Below, piece by piece: positions 36,501 through 44,800 of a stretch of 64,000 nt of DNA. Origin of the DNA: Hymenolepis diminuta (lineage: Eukaryota; Platyhelminthes; Cestoda; Cyclophyllidea; Hymenolepididae); assembly GCA_900708905.1 (NCBI GenBank), contig CAADRB010000010.1, forward strand, positions 1,732,450 to 1,796,449. The letters are read 5' to 3'. Both the position numbers and the translations under genes were made by a program. Position 1 is the stretch's first letter. Every line of letters starts with the position of its first letter. The notes beneath the pieces were generated by a model. That model was given only the letters and a program-made list of their open reading frames with translations, searched no databases and had not been told where the DNA came from.

Positions 36501-38890
36501 AATACAAAAAAACCTAACGCGCAAGATGGTAGGAAACACAAAAACGGTTTTGCTTTTGGTCATCAGAAGGGGCAGATGTACTGAGACCGTATTCCCAACC
36601 TTTCAACTTGGTCTTCACATAAATTGGCTCCGAAAACCGCGTACACGAAATATTCTACTGGTCCTTGTATTTTGACATTTCCATATGAGCAGGAATTTAA
36701 ACATTTTCGCTTTTTCATGAGTAAAAATAACAGTTCAGATATTTAACAAGGCAGATAAAGTATTTAATCTGCAATTGATGCAAAAACCTCTGAATAGGCG
36801 AGTTAAGACAAGCATGAACTCTTTTGTAACGATATTACTTATTAAGGACAGTAGTAATATGTGATAACATATACAAAAAATAATAAAATTAATTTATCTA
36901 TAATTCACAAGAACTACGAAAATCAATAAATTATTAACAAGAACTAACGTTAGAAGGCTTTATTAGCACAATCGATGGAGAAATTCATTTTACTGAGGGT
37001 TAGAAGTATAAAAAGGATCATGAGAGAACTAATTTAAGAATTATGAGCATAATTAAATAGCGTTTAAAGCTCCATCGATTGGATCAGATTATCCACGGGG
37101 GAGAGTTAAAACAAGGTTATTAAAGAACAGCAATCTGAAATCATGGCGCAACTAAAACGCTAATTTAAGATTTGAAGTAACGTAAAAAATTTCAGAGATC
37201 AGTAGCTAACGGGATATTATGAAAAATAATGTTATAAAAAGAAAGTGTTCACAACACTTTACTTGAGTAGAAGGAAGAAATCCTGGAGCCACTCTCATGA
37301 GAAACTCCTATCCTATCATTCCTGTTGTTGATCAGAATGAACTAGTGCCGTTGGCTATCCATATCACTGCATGCACACTGATGAACATCGATGCCATGGA
37401 AACTGATTAGTAGGCATGCATAATACTTTATAATTATTGCTTTAATTGAAGTAAATACACTAAAAATTAAATATGCTGAAGTCCCTATAATGAATAAATC
37501 AAAACTATATACCAGTAATATTCGCTTTGTCCTAAATTAAGCGCTAGAATAAGAGAATGCTCTCAAAAATTTGACTCCACTCGTAAACACTATAAAATTG
37601 GTTGAAATACAGCAAAACAGCCAATCAACAAGAAAAATGAAAAGACGGCTTAGACGTTCATCAAGCGCCGAATACTGCATTTCGGTTATATGGTTGAACC
37701 TGATTTTGCTAAGGAGAAAAAATTTTGAAATCACTAAAAGTTGACATTAAACTGAGAAATTCGAAGAAAACAAAAAAGGGATGTAGCACATGAATATTCA
37801 GTAACGACATAAAGAACTCTATTAATAATAAATATTCGAAAAATTCAAATACTGGAAGAATAATAATAATAATTATTATTCTCAAGCACAAGCAGCTTAT
37901 AGTGAAACGGTCTTAAATAATTTCTTTTCTCATAAATTCACGGGGAAAGCTTGCCAGCAAATTACTGGTTATAAATGAAACACATAAATGACAAAGATAA
38001 AGTAAAGAACTAGCAAAAATAAATTACACTAATCTGACGTGACAAGAGTACACGAAAACTACCCATATTGATTCGCATCTAAATTAAGTCGATAAAAATG
38101 TAAACAAACGAAATGCATACCAAATAGTCATTTTAATATAGATATTCAAAATATGATAACAAAAAAGGTAAATTTAAGCTTACACATTCGGAGTCGACTA
38201 ACGATCCATTAGCCACAACAGGTATTCTTGCGGCAGCCGTCAGTTTAGCTCTATTGGCCAATCGAACCGTCAAGTTCTCTTGTCTCTGTTTAGCTGCGCT
38301 GGAGAGATTCGTGAGAGTATTCAATGGGGCTAGAAGTTGTCTTCTAAGAGCTACATGAAGAGGTGGAGACGCCGAAGAATTTGAGTTCGAGTTCACTGAA
38401 CCAAGTGGGGGAAGCTGAAGAGCGGCAACAAGAGAGCTTGTTCGCATTTGAGATGACTGTTGAGTCTGTACAGGGTTGTTGGAATAACTCACTGCAGGGG
38501 TGATACAACCCCCGAAGGATCTTTTAATCGGAGGGGGAGTAAATGAGTCATCTTTGGATAGCCAATTGCCAGTAGTTTTGCGAGAGGTGGGTTGGGAGGA
38601 GGTATTAGAAGACTGAAGCTGGCTGAAAATCTGTTCAACTTCATTTGCACTAATTGTCGGGAGTTCGATATTAGGATCAACAAGGGAGAAAACAGAAATT
38701 TTCTGATGACGTCGGGAGGAAATAGATGGATGGAGGAAAGAATTACTCCGATGATTTGTGGTGGTGGTGGAAAAGAGAATATCTCCAGGATTAGCCAGCG
38801 TGGTTGGAAGATAAGAAGGGTGAAGAGTAGAGAGATATTGGGGGTCTTTAGTGGAATGCATGATATGTTTGACAAGTGAAAACGCTAGAA
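3185..38890 (-). CDS. Large three-finger C2H2 zinc-finger protein, nine exons, family not recognised
   Basis: Exons on the minus strand: 38861-38184 (coding; the exon may open at 38890), 29441-29337, 18243-17920, 15715-15253, 13019-12117, 6033-5581, 5451-5255, 4406-4053, 3574-3185. All eight joins have GT-AG borders and agree in phase (0,0,0,1,1,1,0,0), giving 1,288 residues from the ATG at 38861. Three fingers: C262/C267/H280/H285, C798/C803/H816/H821 and C836/C841/H854/H858. Other parts: Ser/Thr/Asn-rich N-terminus, acidic block about 557-590, an LHELL (LxxLL) motif at 993-997, Pro/Gln-rich stretches, and basic RLKRRRR at 1256-1262 that looks like a nuclear localisation signal. Inference: a nuclear DNA- or chromatin-binding regulator. 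I do not recognise an orthologue. The exon chain is strong because the phase fits everywhere and finger 1 is completed across an 11-kb intron. The start is the weakest point. Confidence 0.88.
3575..4052 (-). other. Intron 8 of the zinc-finger gene
   Basis: A 478-nt AT-rich intron with GT-AG ends; no other feature seen. Confidence 0.75.
4053..4406 (-). CDS. Zinc-finger gene, exon 8: Gln, Ser and Pro-rich
   Basis: 118 codons, phase 0 on both sides; acceptor TTTTTATTAG, donor CTTT|GTAAGT. It contains a Gln run, SSSSDSEASSP (possible phosphorylation cluster), basic patches and two proline runs. No domain recognised. Confidence 0.86.
4407..5254 (-). other. Intron 7 of the zinc-finger gene
   Basis: An 848-nt AT-rich intron with GT-AG ends; no other feature seen. 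The next intron, between exons 6 and 7 (5452-5580), is only 129 nt. Confidence 0.75.
5255..5451 (-). CDS. Zinc-finger gene, exon 7: LxxLL motif
   Basis: Enters in phase 1 (acceptor CTCTTTCGCAG) and leaves in phase 0. It encodes ENWSLLQALDLLPDDDLHELL, an amphipathic Leu/Asp-rich helix ending in LHELL. LxxLL motifs in other proteins bind nuclear-receptor or coactivator surfaces; that role here is inference. A Gly/Ser/Asn-rich tail follows. Confidence 0.87.
5581..6033 (-). CDS. Zinc-finger gene, exon 6: zinc finger 3
   Basis: Acceptor CTCTTATAG, phase 1 on both sides. Finger 3 (C836, C841, H854, H858; C-x4-C-x12-H-x3-H) opens the exon, only 14 residues after finger 2, so fingers 2 and 3 form a tandem pair split by a 6-kb intron. 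Downstream is a segment GKIGDYFRRTPANTTIADDY, then Ser/Gln-rich and Asp/Asn-rich sequence. The donor is GATG|GTAATT. Confidence 0.9.
10420..10476 (+). repeat. Dispersed repeat R3, copy 1
   Basis: TTATTGAGTTCTGGGATTTG followed by GGCTATTTGGGAGGCCAATC and a TTATAAC end. It matches the two copies at 22.99 and 23.89 kb in order and spacing. Confidence 0.5.
11055..11580. repeat. Diverged tandem duplication, ~300-bp unit
   Basis: Two adjacent blocks (about 11055-11350 and 11355-11580) align in the same order. Each carries AAATTCTGC.AGCTAA, then AAGAAAGCGTG, then TTGATTTAACC, then AACTT.GTAACA, then a GAAAG..C...GC.AA stretch. The copies differ by many substitutions and indels, so the duplication is old. 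No coding potential is evident. Confidence 0.6.
12117..13019 (-). CDS. Zinc-finger gene, exon 5: acidic block and zinc finger 2
   Basis: The largest exon (903 nt), phase 1 on both sides, acceptor ATCTTATAG. It encodes a Cys/Ser-rich start, an acidic stretch (residues ~557-590), Arg/Gly/Ser-rich sequence, and at its very end zinc finger 2 (C798, C803, H816, H821). A nearer acceptor ending ATACAG was rejected because joining it to exon 4 would create a TAG codon. Exon GC content is clearly above the flanks. Confidence 0.9.
13800..14000 (+). repeat. SINE-like element, copy 1
   Basis: Shares with the other copies the string order CAGTGAGCGGAATG, CCAAC..ACTGGTTAATTCTG, AAGAGGCTG.AGAAATT, TTTCTCACCAGAGAG, GATTC.ACCC and CTACCCAAGATGAGTG. 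The tRNA-like head is degenerate here. Ends are approximate. Confidence 0.6.
14085..14235 (+). repeat. SINE-like element, copy 2 (3' truncated)
   Basis: Keeps the best A-box-like motif of the family (AAGTGGTTAACGTG near 14100) and a B-box-like segment (CACGAGTTAAATGTCC). The body CCAGTGAGTGGAATG...CACACTGGTTAAG follows, breaking off after AGAGCTGACAGAAAT. This suggests a tRNA-derived, polymerase III-transcribed ancestor. Confidence 0.55.
15253..15715 (-). CDS. Zinc-finger gene, exon 4: Ser/Pro/Gln-rich linker
   Basis: 154 codons plus one base. The acceptor is a long pyrimidine tract ending CCTTATAG; the donor is TCAT|GTAAGT, phase 1. The sequence is rich in Ser, Thr, Ala, Gln and Pro with no recognisable domain, as expected of a disordered region of a transcription regulator. 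An in-frame TAG just upstream supports the acceptor choice. Confidence 0.87.
15716..17919 (-). other. Intron 3 of the zinc-finger gene (2.2 kb)
   Basis: Contains the minus-oriented R1 repeat copy at about 16200-16790; the remainder is AT-rich and shows no coding or RNA-gene signal. Confidence 0.7.
16200..16790 (-). repeat. Dispersed repeat R1, copy 1
   Basis: The minus strand of this block matches copy 3 (40.0 kb, plus) almost perfectly for about 240 bp (roughly 16462-16700). The two share GTCTGTCATGTCTAGACGAG, CCTTGCCCAAGTGACTCATA and TTATTCAATACACTTGAAC. Beyond that block it shares a different tail with copy 2, ending TTATAATGG. No protein-coding frame is evident. An LTR or a TRIM-like non-autonomous retroelement is possible but unproven. 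Confidence 0.7.
17920..18243 (-). CDS. Zinc-finger gene, exon 3: zinc finger 1
   Basis: A 108-codon exon, phase 0 on both sides. It opens directly with the first finger, CPHPRCGRRYQARIGLTRHL and on to H285, C-x4-C-x12-H-x4-H. The rest is Ser/Thr/Asn-rich linker. The acceptor is ATCACTCTAG and the donor is CGA|GTGAGT. Confidence 0.9.
22924..23036 (+). repeat. Dispersed repeat R3, copy 2
   Basis: ATTGCCTTGCATAATTTTGG AGTAAAGCCTACCC, then TTATTCTTAAATTCTGAGAT and GAAAGGCTAATTAAGTTATG. With copy 3 it flanks about 0.8 kb containing an integrase relic. Confidence 0.5.
23700..23872 (+). pseudogene. Ty3/Gypsy-like integrase fragment, decayed
   Basis: One frame reads NVPWSHIDLSITGPI, then about ten residues later IDS, a stop, and SRWP. 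This resembles the start of the Gypsy integrase core (P-W-x-H-I-D-x-GP ... VDxxSKWP). The frame is short, interrupted by a stop, and bounded by R3 repeats. Upstream short open frames (23143-23334, 23503-23799) may be more of the same element in shifted frames. It cannot encode a working enzyme. The call rests on a short motif only. Confidence 0.45.
23848..23938 (+). repeat. Dispersed repeat R3, copy 3
   Basis: GTGGCCTTGCATGATTTTGG ATCAAACCCCACCC, then TTATTGAGTTCTGGAATTTG and GAGACTAATGGGGGATAAC. Same orientation as copy 2, immediately after the integrase relic. Confidence 0.5.
24020..24450 (+). repeat. Dispersed repeat R1, copy 2
   Basis: A diverged copy. It has CCTTGCCCAAGTGACTCATA, then TTGAATACATTTTGGTCTAC, then GTGTTCTGCTT in place of the consensus GTGTTCTACTT, and the copy-1-type tail ending GGTTATAATGG. 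It lies directly after the R3/integrase relic, which hints that R1 and that retroelement were linked. Confidence 0.6.
27620..27720. repeat. ATT/TAA-rich simple repeat
   Basis: An ATT/TAA microsatellite-like tract of about 95 bp with interruptions, capable of self-pairing. Confidence 0.85.
29337..29441 (-). CDS. Zinc-finger gene, exon 2 (35 codons)
   Basis: A 105-nt exon with a strong acceptor (T-run then TTTCAG) and a GTGAGT donor. Only phase 0 is open; the other two frames hit stops. It ends in DPNERFRFV, the beta-strand entry to zinc finger 1, whose first cysteine is the first codon of the next exon 11 kb away. That split finger ties this small exon to the gene. Confidence 0.88.
32530..32710 (+). 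repeat. SINE-like element, copy 3
   Basis: Has the B-box-like GGGTTCGAAGTCC at about 32550. The family body follows: GTGGAATGGTCAACC, CCGGTTAATTCT, AAAGAGGGTGACAGAATTCGA, CCTCCTACCCAAGATGAGTG. Confidence 0.6.
37265..37420 (-). repeat. SINE-like element, copy 4 (minus, diverged)
   Basis: The reverse complement reads GCCAACGGCACTAGTTCATTCTG, an altered spacer and GAGTTTCTCATGAGAGTGG, matching the family body in order but with more changes. Assignment is tentative. Confidence 0.4.
38184..38890 (-). CDS. Zinc-finger gene, first recognised coding exon
   Basis: Encodes residues 1-226 if translation starts at the ATG at 38861. The donor is TGT|GTAAGC at 38184/38183, phase 0. The product is low-complexity, rich in Ser, Thr, Asn, Leu and Pro, with no domain I recognise. 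A good acceptor (CTATTTCTCAG) ends at 38891. The frame stays open from there to the ATG, so this could be an internal exon entered in phase 1, or a spliced-leader acceptor with the ATG 29 nt downstream. I found no convincing upstream exon between 39 and 50 kb. Confidence 0.8.
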
Positions 38891-41800
38891 CTGAGAAATA
38901 GATCAAGTGTGTTTCAATTTATCAGCAATTTTTCTAATAAAAACATGAATAAAGACTCTCTATATGATCAAAAGGCTATAGTTTAACTATGTAATAAACC
39001 AAAGTTTATAAATTATTCGGGAACTAGTAAAATAACCAACAAGTATACAAAGGACAGAGCAAATAAAAGCGTAAAAGAGATTCCAACAAATGCACTTGAT
39101 AAGAATGTACTTAGAAATTTGCTTTAAAGGGATGTTTGCTTTAAAGTAATGTAAATATGATCTTACATTACGACCTTTTGGAGCCTATCCAAGTACCATC
39201 ACTAAAGATGCCAGACATTAAACATATGCTCAAGGTCATGTCAATAAAAAGGACGAATGAAACATGAGGTATAGTAATGTTGCTTTTGCTTTTTTCAGCT
39301 AATTTGCCGATTTAAATTATCAAATATCAATTTGATATGCATAACACGGAATAATAACTTTAATATGATGGGCTTAAATTAAGAATATTTCTTTAATTTT
39401 TTATATCAGTAAAATGAGGTTCAGTCAGATTCTGAAGCAAAGTTCATCACTCAATTTCATCATAATTCAGTAAATCCTTCGGTTTACCTATTCACTATTA
39501 TAACTAGGTCTACTTATCTAGTTTTAGTTAAGGAAACCATCGATAAGTAATGATTTTGGAGTAGAATTTAAGAAACTTATGCAGCGCCTAAGTCAACGAA
39601 GCCTCTATTAATATTTACTACCTTGTCTTTGTTGAGTTGAAATGTTTCAACTATCATATTTATGTTAACGTTACTGCTACGAAGAATTCCTTAAAGAAGA
39701 AATATTCAAATTGATTTGTTCTCTTTATGTGGGCTAACTTGACTTTCGAACTTAGTTACCAATATTTTAAGATTAAAAATCCTTGATGAAGCATCAAACA
39801 TCCTGATTGGTGTAAATAGTAATGAACATCTTAATCAATCAATAAATCAATCATTTCTGTGAGATTTACCAATACTTTATCGGGGAAACAATTCGATAAT
39901 CACGACTCCAATGGTGGATGGTTTAAGCAAAGCAAATTGCATTTTTTTCGAAAGTATTTTGAAGGATGATTCGCTATGTATTTTCCAAAATTACTCTTTA
40001 ATCATATTCTTTGTGATAAGACGTTGATATTTTTGCCTATGGTTCAAACCTCTGTCTGTCATGTCTAGACGAGCGTATCGATTCTCCTTTCTTATAACCG
40101 TCCCGTTTCATTCAAAAGTACATCTCCACTCATACCGCCGTGCGTGTCCTTGCCCAAGTGACTCATAAATTGCCCTTGTATTCCCACACTTCAACATACT
40201 TTTGCCAGTTGTCTGCTTGTACCCTTCCCTCTCATCTCTCTTATGCTCTAGAATCCTCATTGTGATTTATTCAATACACTTGAACCTACGCAAATCTGTA
40301 TTCTACTTTTCTTTGAAATTCTGTTAACTCCCAAATTTTGTTACCCCAACAATATTTATACGCCATATTACTGGATTTGTATTCGATCTCATAGCAATTT
40401 TTATTGAATGGTATTAGGAGATATATTTGAGAAATATCATTAACACTTTTTGTTGGCATAATGTTTATGCAATTCCTATTAACAAGACTGAAGAACTGAT
40501 ATTTTGAATTTATATGAATATTATATAACGACACCTCTCTGAATGTTTTAAGATTACCTTTCCAAGTATTACTTAATATTTTTATAGTTTGTAAAAATTC
40601 AGTAGTTCTTGAATATGTGTTTGATTACAATGATATTAATACGAAAAGCATTGAATAGCGATAACTATTTTTTCATATCAAACTTCTGGCTCCATCAAAT
40701 TTTCTTATTTTTGTTCCCGTAAAGACCTAAGATCCCCAGAACTGACATAGATCTTATTCAGATATGTTATATTTTACAAATAACTAGTCGATGAATGCTT
40801 AAAGACATATTTTATCCATCCACATTTCATGGCTTAAATAAATTTTGTATACGGACATTAAACATGGGTATAACAAGTTCGAAGTGGATGGACTGATTCC
40901 GGAATCCTTTGTCTGAGAATCTGGATGTGACTTGATGGAAAGTAAACATTCCGGACTTTCATTTGAAAAAAAAATTATTATTCCATACTTATTTTATTTA
41001 TTATAAATAGATAACAACAAACAGGAGAAATATCTAAAAGAGGCAAGGGGGCTAGTCATATTTCCCTTGAATAACCAGCAGTGATATTAATTGAAAGATA
41101 TTGCAGATTTCTTTAAATAATGGACACAAATCTTTTTGCACATTAAACTCTCATCTAAATTAGTCTTAAATGAAGTTTTAATAAATGGGAATTTTGATGT
41201 AGTATGAACCTGGGTAACTTAAGGGGAACAATATGAACTCTTTTATCTCTAGAAAATGTAAGAGATGGTGGAGCCTCCCAAGTTTATTGGTAAAATATTG
41301 TTGTATATATGTTTGTTTTTTCGCGCAACTTCATTCATGTCTCTCCGCCGATTTCTCAGTGTGATGAGTGGCAACTATGAAGATTTATGTGTATACACTT
41401 AGATCACCTGCTGTCTTCGATGTTGTATCGTATCGGATTGTCAGGTGCTTGTTAATATCTGTTTTGTCAGCAAATTGGTGTTATCACTTTAGTATGGACT
41501 CCTAAGTCTAAAAATGAAATTATTTTCTACTTAACCAGTTTTAAGTCGAAAAAATTTTTTTTTTCAAATTAGTATATTTTACTAAGTACTTTCCTATGTT
41601 TGAATTTAGAAATAAATGGGTTTTTACTAAAATTTAGCTTAATTCACCTTACTTTTTAAAAAAATTTAAGCCTTGAATCTTTTTGACGTTTCGAGTTGGC
41701 TCTTAGGCACCAAACTCTTGTTAAAAAAGGTATTAAAATTTTAATCATTAAATGCTCTATAACTCTTTTTATTAACAGAGGATTTATTACAGTTCCTTTG

Positions 41801-44800
41801 AAAAATTAAGGACTTTAGATGTCTGCAAATATTAAAAGTTTTATTTCTTCTAATACTGTAATGATTTCTGCCAAAATACCTAGTACTCCTGCGATTTGAG
41901 AAATATTTTCTTTTTACCTTTGAAAACTGTGTAAAAAGGGATTTGTTTTTCCACTGAACGACTTAATTTGCCGCTAATATACATACTACATACATACATC
42001 TACAAATGAACTATCTAAGAAACACATTTTTAACATTAACGACAGAACTTTAATATGTCTTTAGAAATAAAAATGAAGTGAAAAGCTTGGAGAATTCCCA
42101 CGTAATCTGAATCAAAAAGAATATAATAATAATATATTATACAGATTAAAACGTATAACTGAGTTTATTTTATTTTATTTGGTGTAATAAACTTGTTGAT
42201 CATTATTGTTACTCAAATTGACTTGAACAGGAACCAAAAAGAAGGATGTTGAAGAGATCTACTCACTCTTTTTAATCAAATTTTTTTAACAAAAAGTTAA
42301 GGGAGTATTAGATATAAAATTATAATAATTGACGTAGACACTAAATATGAAATGAATGCTTAGAAGATGTGAATATTTTAATATTAGGTCTTAATAAACC
42401 ATGACATTATCATTAACATTTTTTTTACTCATAACTGCTTCATCACTGCTTCACATGTTGACTCAGTTTGTGCTGTCCTGTTTGAAAAGTGAAGATTGTA
42501 CTGGCTGCTCGTCTGACTAACATAGAACGCAAAACATTCAAATACATTCAATTTAGGAAAGGCTGTTGATTCCTGTTAGCCTTTAGGAAAATCGACAATA
42601 CAGGGAGGCATACTTCTAAGCCTAATTTGGTCAGAGTCCGGAAATAGCTTTACTCACAGGATTAGTGATTACTTATTTTCGTTCTTCCTTCAATTAGATT
42701 CCTTCATTTTCTCTCTTTTTAAATTTATGCATAGGTTCTTTTAATAGATAAACGGGCGGATTTTTGGATTTCACATGTTTTTCCACCATCTTGCTATCAC
42801 AACCATTTTGTTTTAATTAAGGAAGCTACAGTAATGATATTCTACAAGCTAATGTGTCATTTGCACTATTGCACATCAACTGCAGTTGAAAGGTCGGCGC
42901 TAAATGCAAATAATCTGTGATGACCCTCATTTTTTCAATTCTTTGTAAATATATGTGGGATGAGATGGATTTTAAATTGCTAATATGGTCAAATAAAAAA
43001 AGTAGACAACCTAATGATTTTGAAGTTCAGATAAATCATTGGTCTCCTCGGTCTCTGATTCTCACCTCAATTAAACTCCTTAAAATCTGAAATAGCTTTC
43101 TATTTCTATGTGTTTAGGTATTTGTCCAAGATTCAAATTATTGACGAACTTGCTCTGCCTTTAGTATTTGTACTAACTACTCGATTAGTGTTAAACTCTG
43201 TTAACTAAAAATGACATCATACATCACGGCTGAAAAGAAGTAATCGGTTGTGCAACCATTCTTTTGATTATTTGCTATCAGATATAAGCTGGTCTGTGCA
43301 ATACGAAATTGAGAGGAATAGATATATCTGAAAGTGCTTCTGCGAATTTCATCTTCTGAGTGGAGCAGTCAATGCCAGAGCTGGAAAAGAAATCAAACCA
43401 GATAATATGAACACCAAATGCAGGAAATGGCACGAAGTTTCGCAGGCGCCTGTCTTCAGATTACTGATATTTGAAATCTGTGCATCCTTTTGTCCAATTC
43501 ATTTCATTGATACCATGTTTAAATAAATAAACATTTCATTATAATTAAATAATTTTCTCAATGTATGACTACTTCTTAATCTTACTATGTATTAATTATA
43601 TGATAGTAATTATAGATAAACCAAACAGATTAATTAAATATATGCACCGTCTGCACTTTTAAGCCAGTTGTTCATCAACCAGTTATGATACATGTCATTT
43701 ATCTAATTATGTTATAACTTAGTATTCTGTCCTATTGGCTCAATCAAAGCAGAAAAGTTATTACTCCCCGACTATCGAGGTTATCGAGATGTCTTAAAGA
43801 AAATGTCTACCTTCTATCCATTTAACTGCTTTTAATGATTTCAAACTGAATTTACCTCCTTAACCTTCTCAACCTAATGACATAAGGGTAAAGTATGAAT
43901 AAATCGATAGGTACCGCTTTTCAAACTCATAAAAACATAAAAGTAGCTTTGCTGCTTTGGTTCACCATTTTATTAGAATTAAGTCAAGTCACTTTCTCTA
44001 ATTTTAAATTTGTCCGCGCTGAATTAAAGTCTAACAAAATCCACATGTAAGTTTTGTAAAATGTGATGTTAAATTTTGCCAGCGTGGGACTAAATTAGGG
44101 CGCAGTCTTCGCCAATCAAGTGATTTTAAAGATGAGACATAAAATCACATTTATCACAAAACACATGATTATATTATATGATTATACTATATATATTCGC
44201 GCGCAGAGCAATTTTGGAAGAGGAGAAAAAAGAAGGGGGACTAGATTGTAAATTTTGATTGAAATGGAGGACGTGCCTTTCGACTATGGTGCGTGTGACG
44301 TATCATAACCAGTATTATGCAAAATAGAGAAGTCAAAAAGAGTTTAACAAAAGATGATGAAGAATTAATTATCTAGTGAAATTCATCATTTTAATCTTTT
44401 TTGATTTTTCTTAAAATAGCATATATACATAAATTTCGCTCTAAGTTTAACTATTATATTTCATTTAGCTTATTAATTTTAATCAACGACTTCAGTTCGT
44501 TCGCCGGATTTTTTCTTCGTCCTTTAGGCTGTTCATCGATATTTTCACATCATCTAGCACCTGTGTTTTCGAGATTTACTCTGCTACTTAGATCTCTCTT
44601 ATTTTTTGGTTGCAAGACTGTTATTCTTCCCCCTGTTTTCTTTTAGAAATAAATATTCACCGAGTATATTTATGTCCCACCTATCTTGAAATAGTTGAGA
44701 AGCCTGGAAAATCATTTATAAAATTAATAATCATTAAAGTGATATTACACAATAACATTAATCAATATTAACTTTAAAAAAAGGCAACTAAAATTTTCTA

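Larger units (their letters stand above)
29442..38183 (-). other. Intron 1 of the zinc-finger gene (8.7 kb)
   Basis: AT-rich, non-coding. It includes SINE-like copies at about 32530-32710 (plus) and 37265-37420 (minus, diverged), and a GC-richer block at 30720-30900 with a short minus-strand open frame that I cannot identify. Confidence 0.65.

Noticed and set aside
37857..37880. AATAATAATAATTATTATT palindrome as a regulatory hairpin
   Set aside because: A short simple-sequence palindrome of the kind expected by chance in AT-rich DNA.
44401..44646. 81-codon plus-strand open frame
   Set aside because: Phe/Leu/Ser/Ile-rich translation typical of T-rich non-coding DNA; no motif or splice context.
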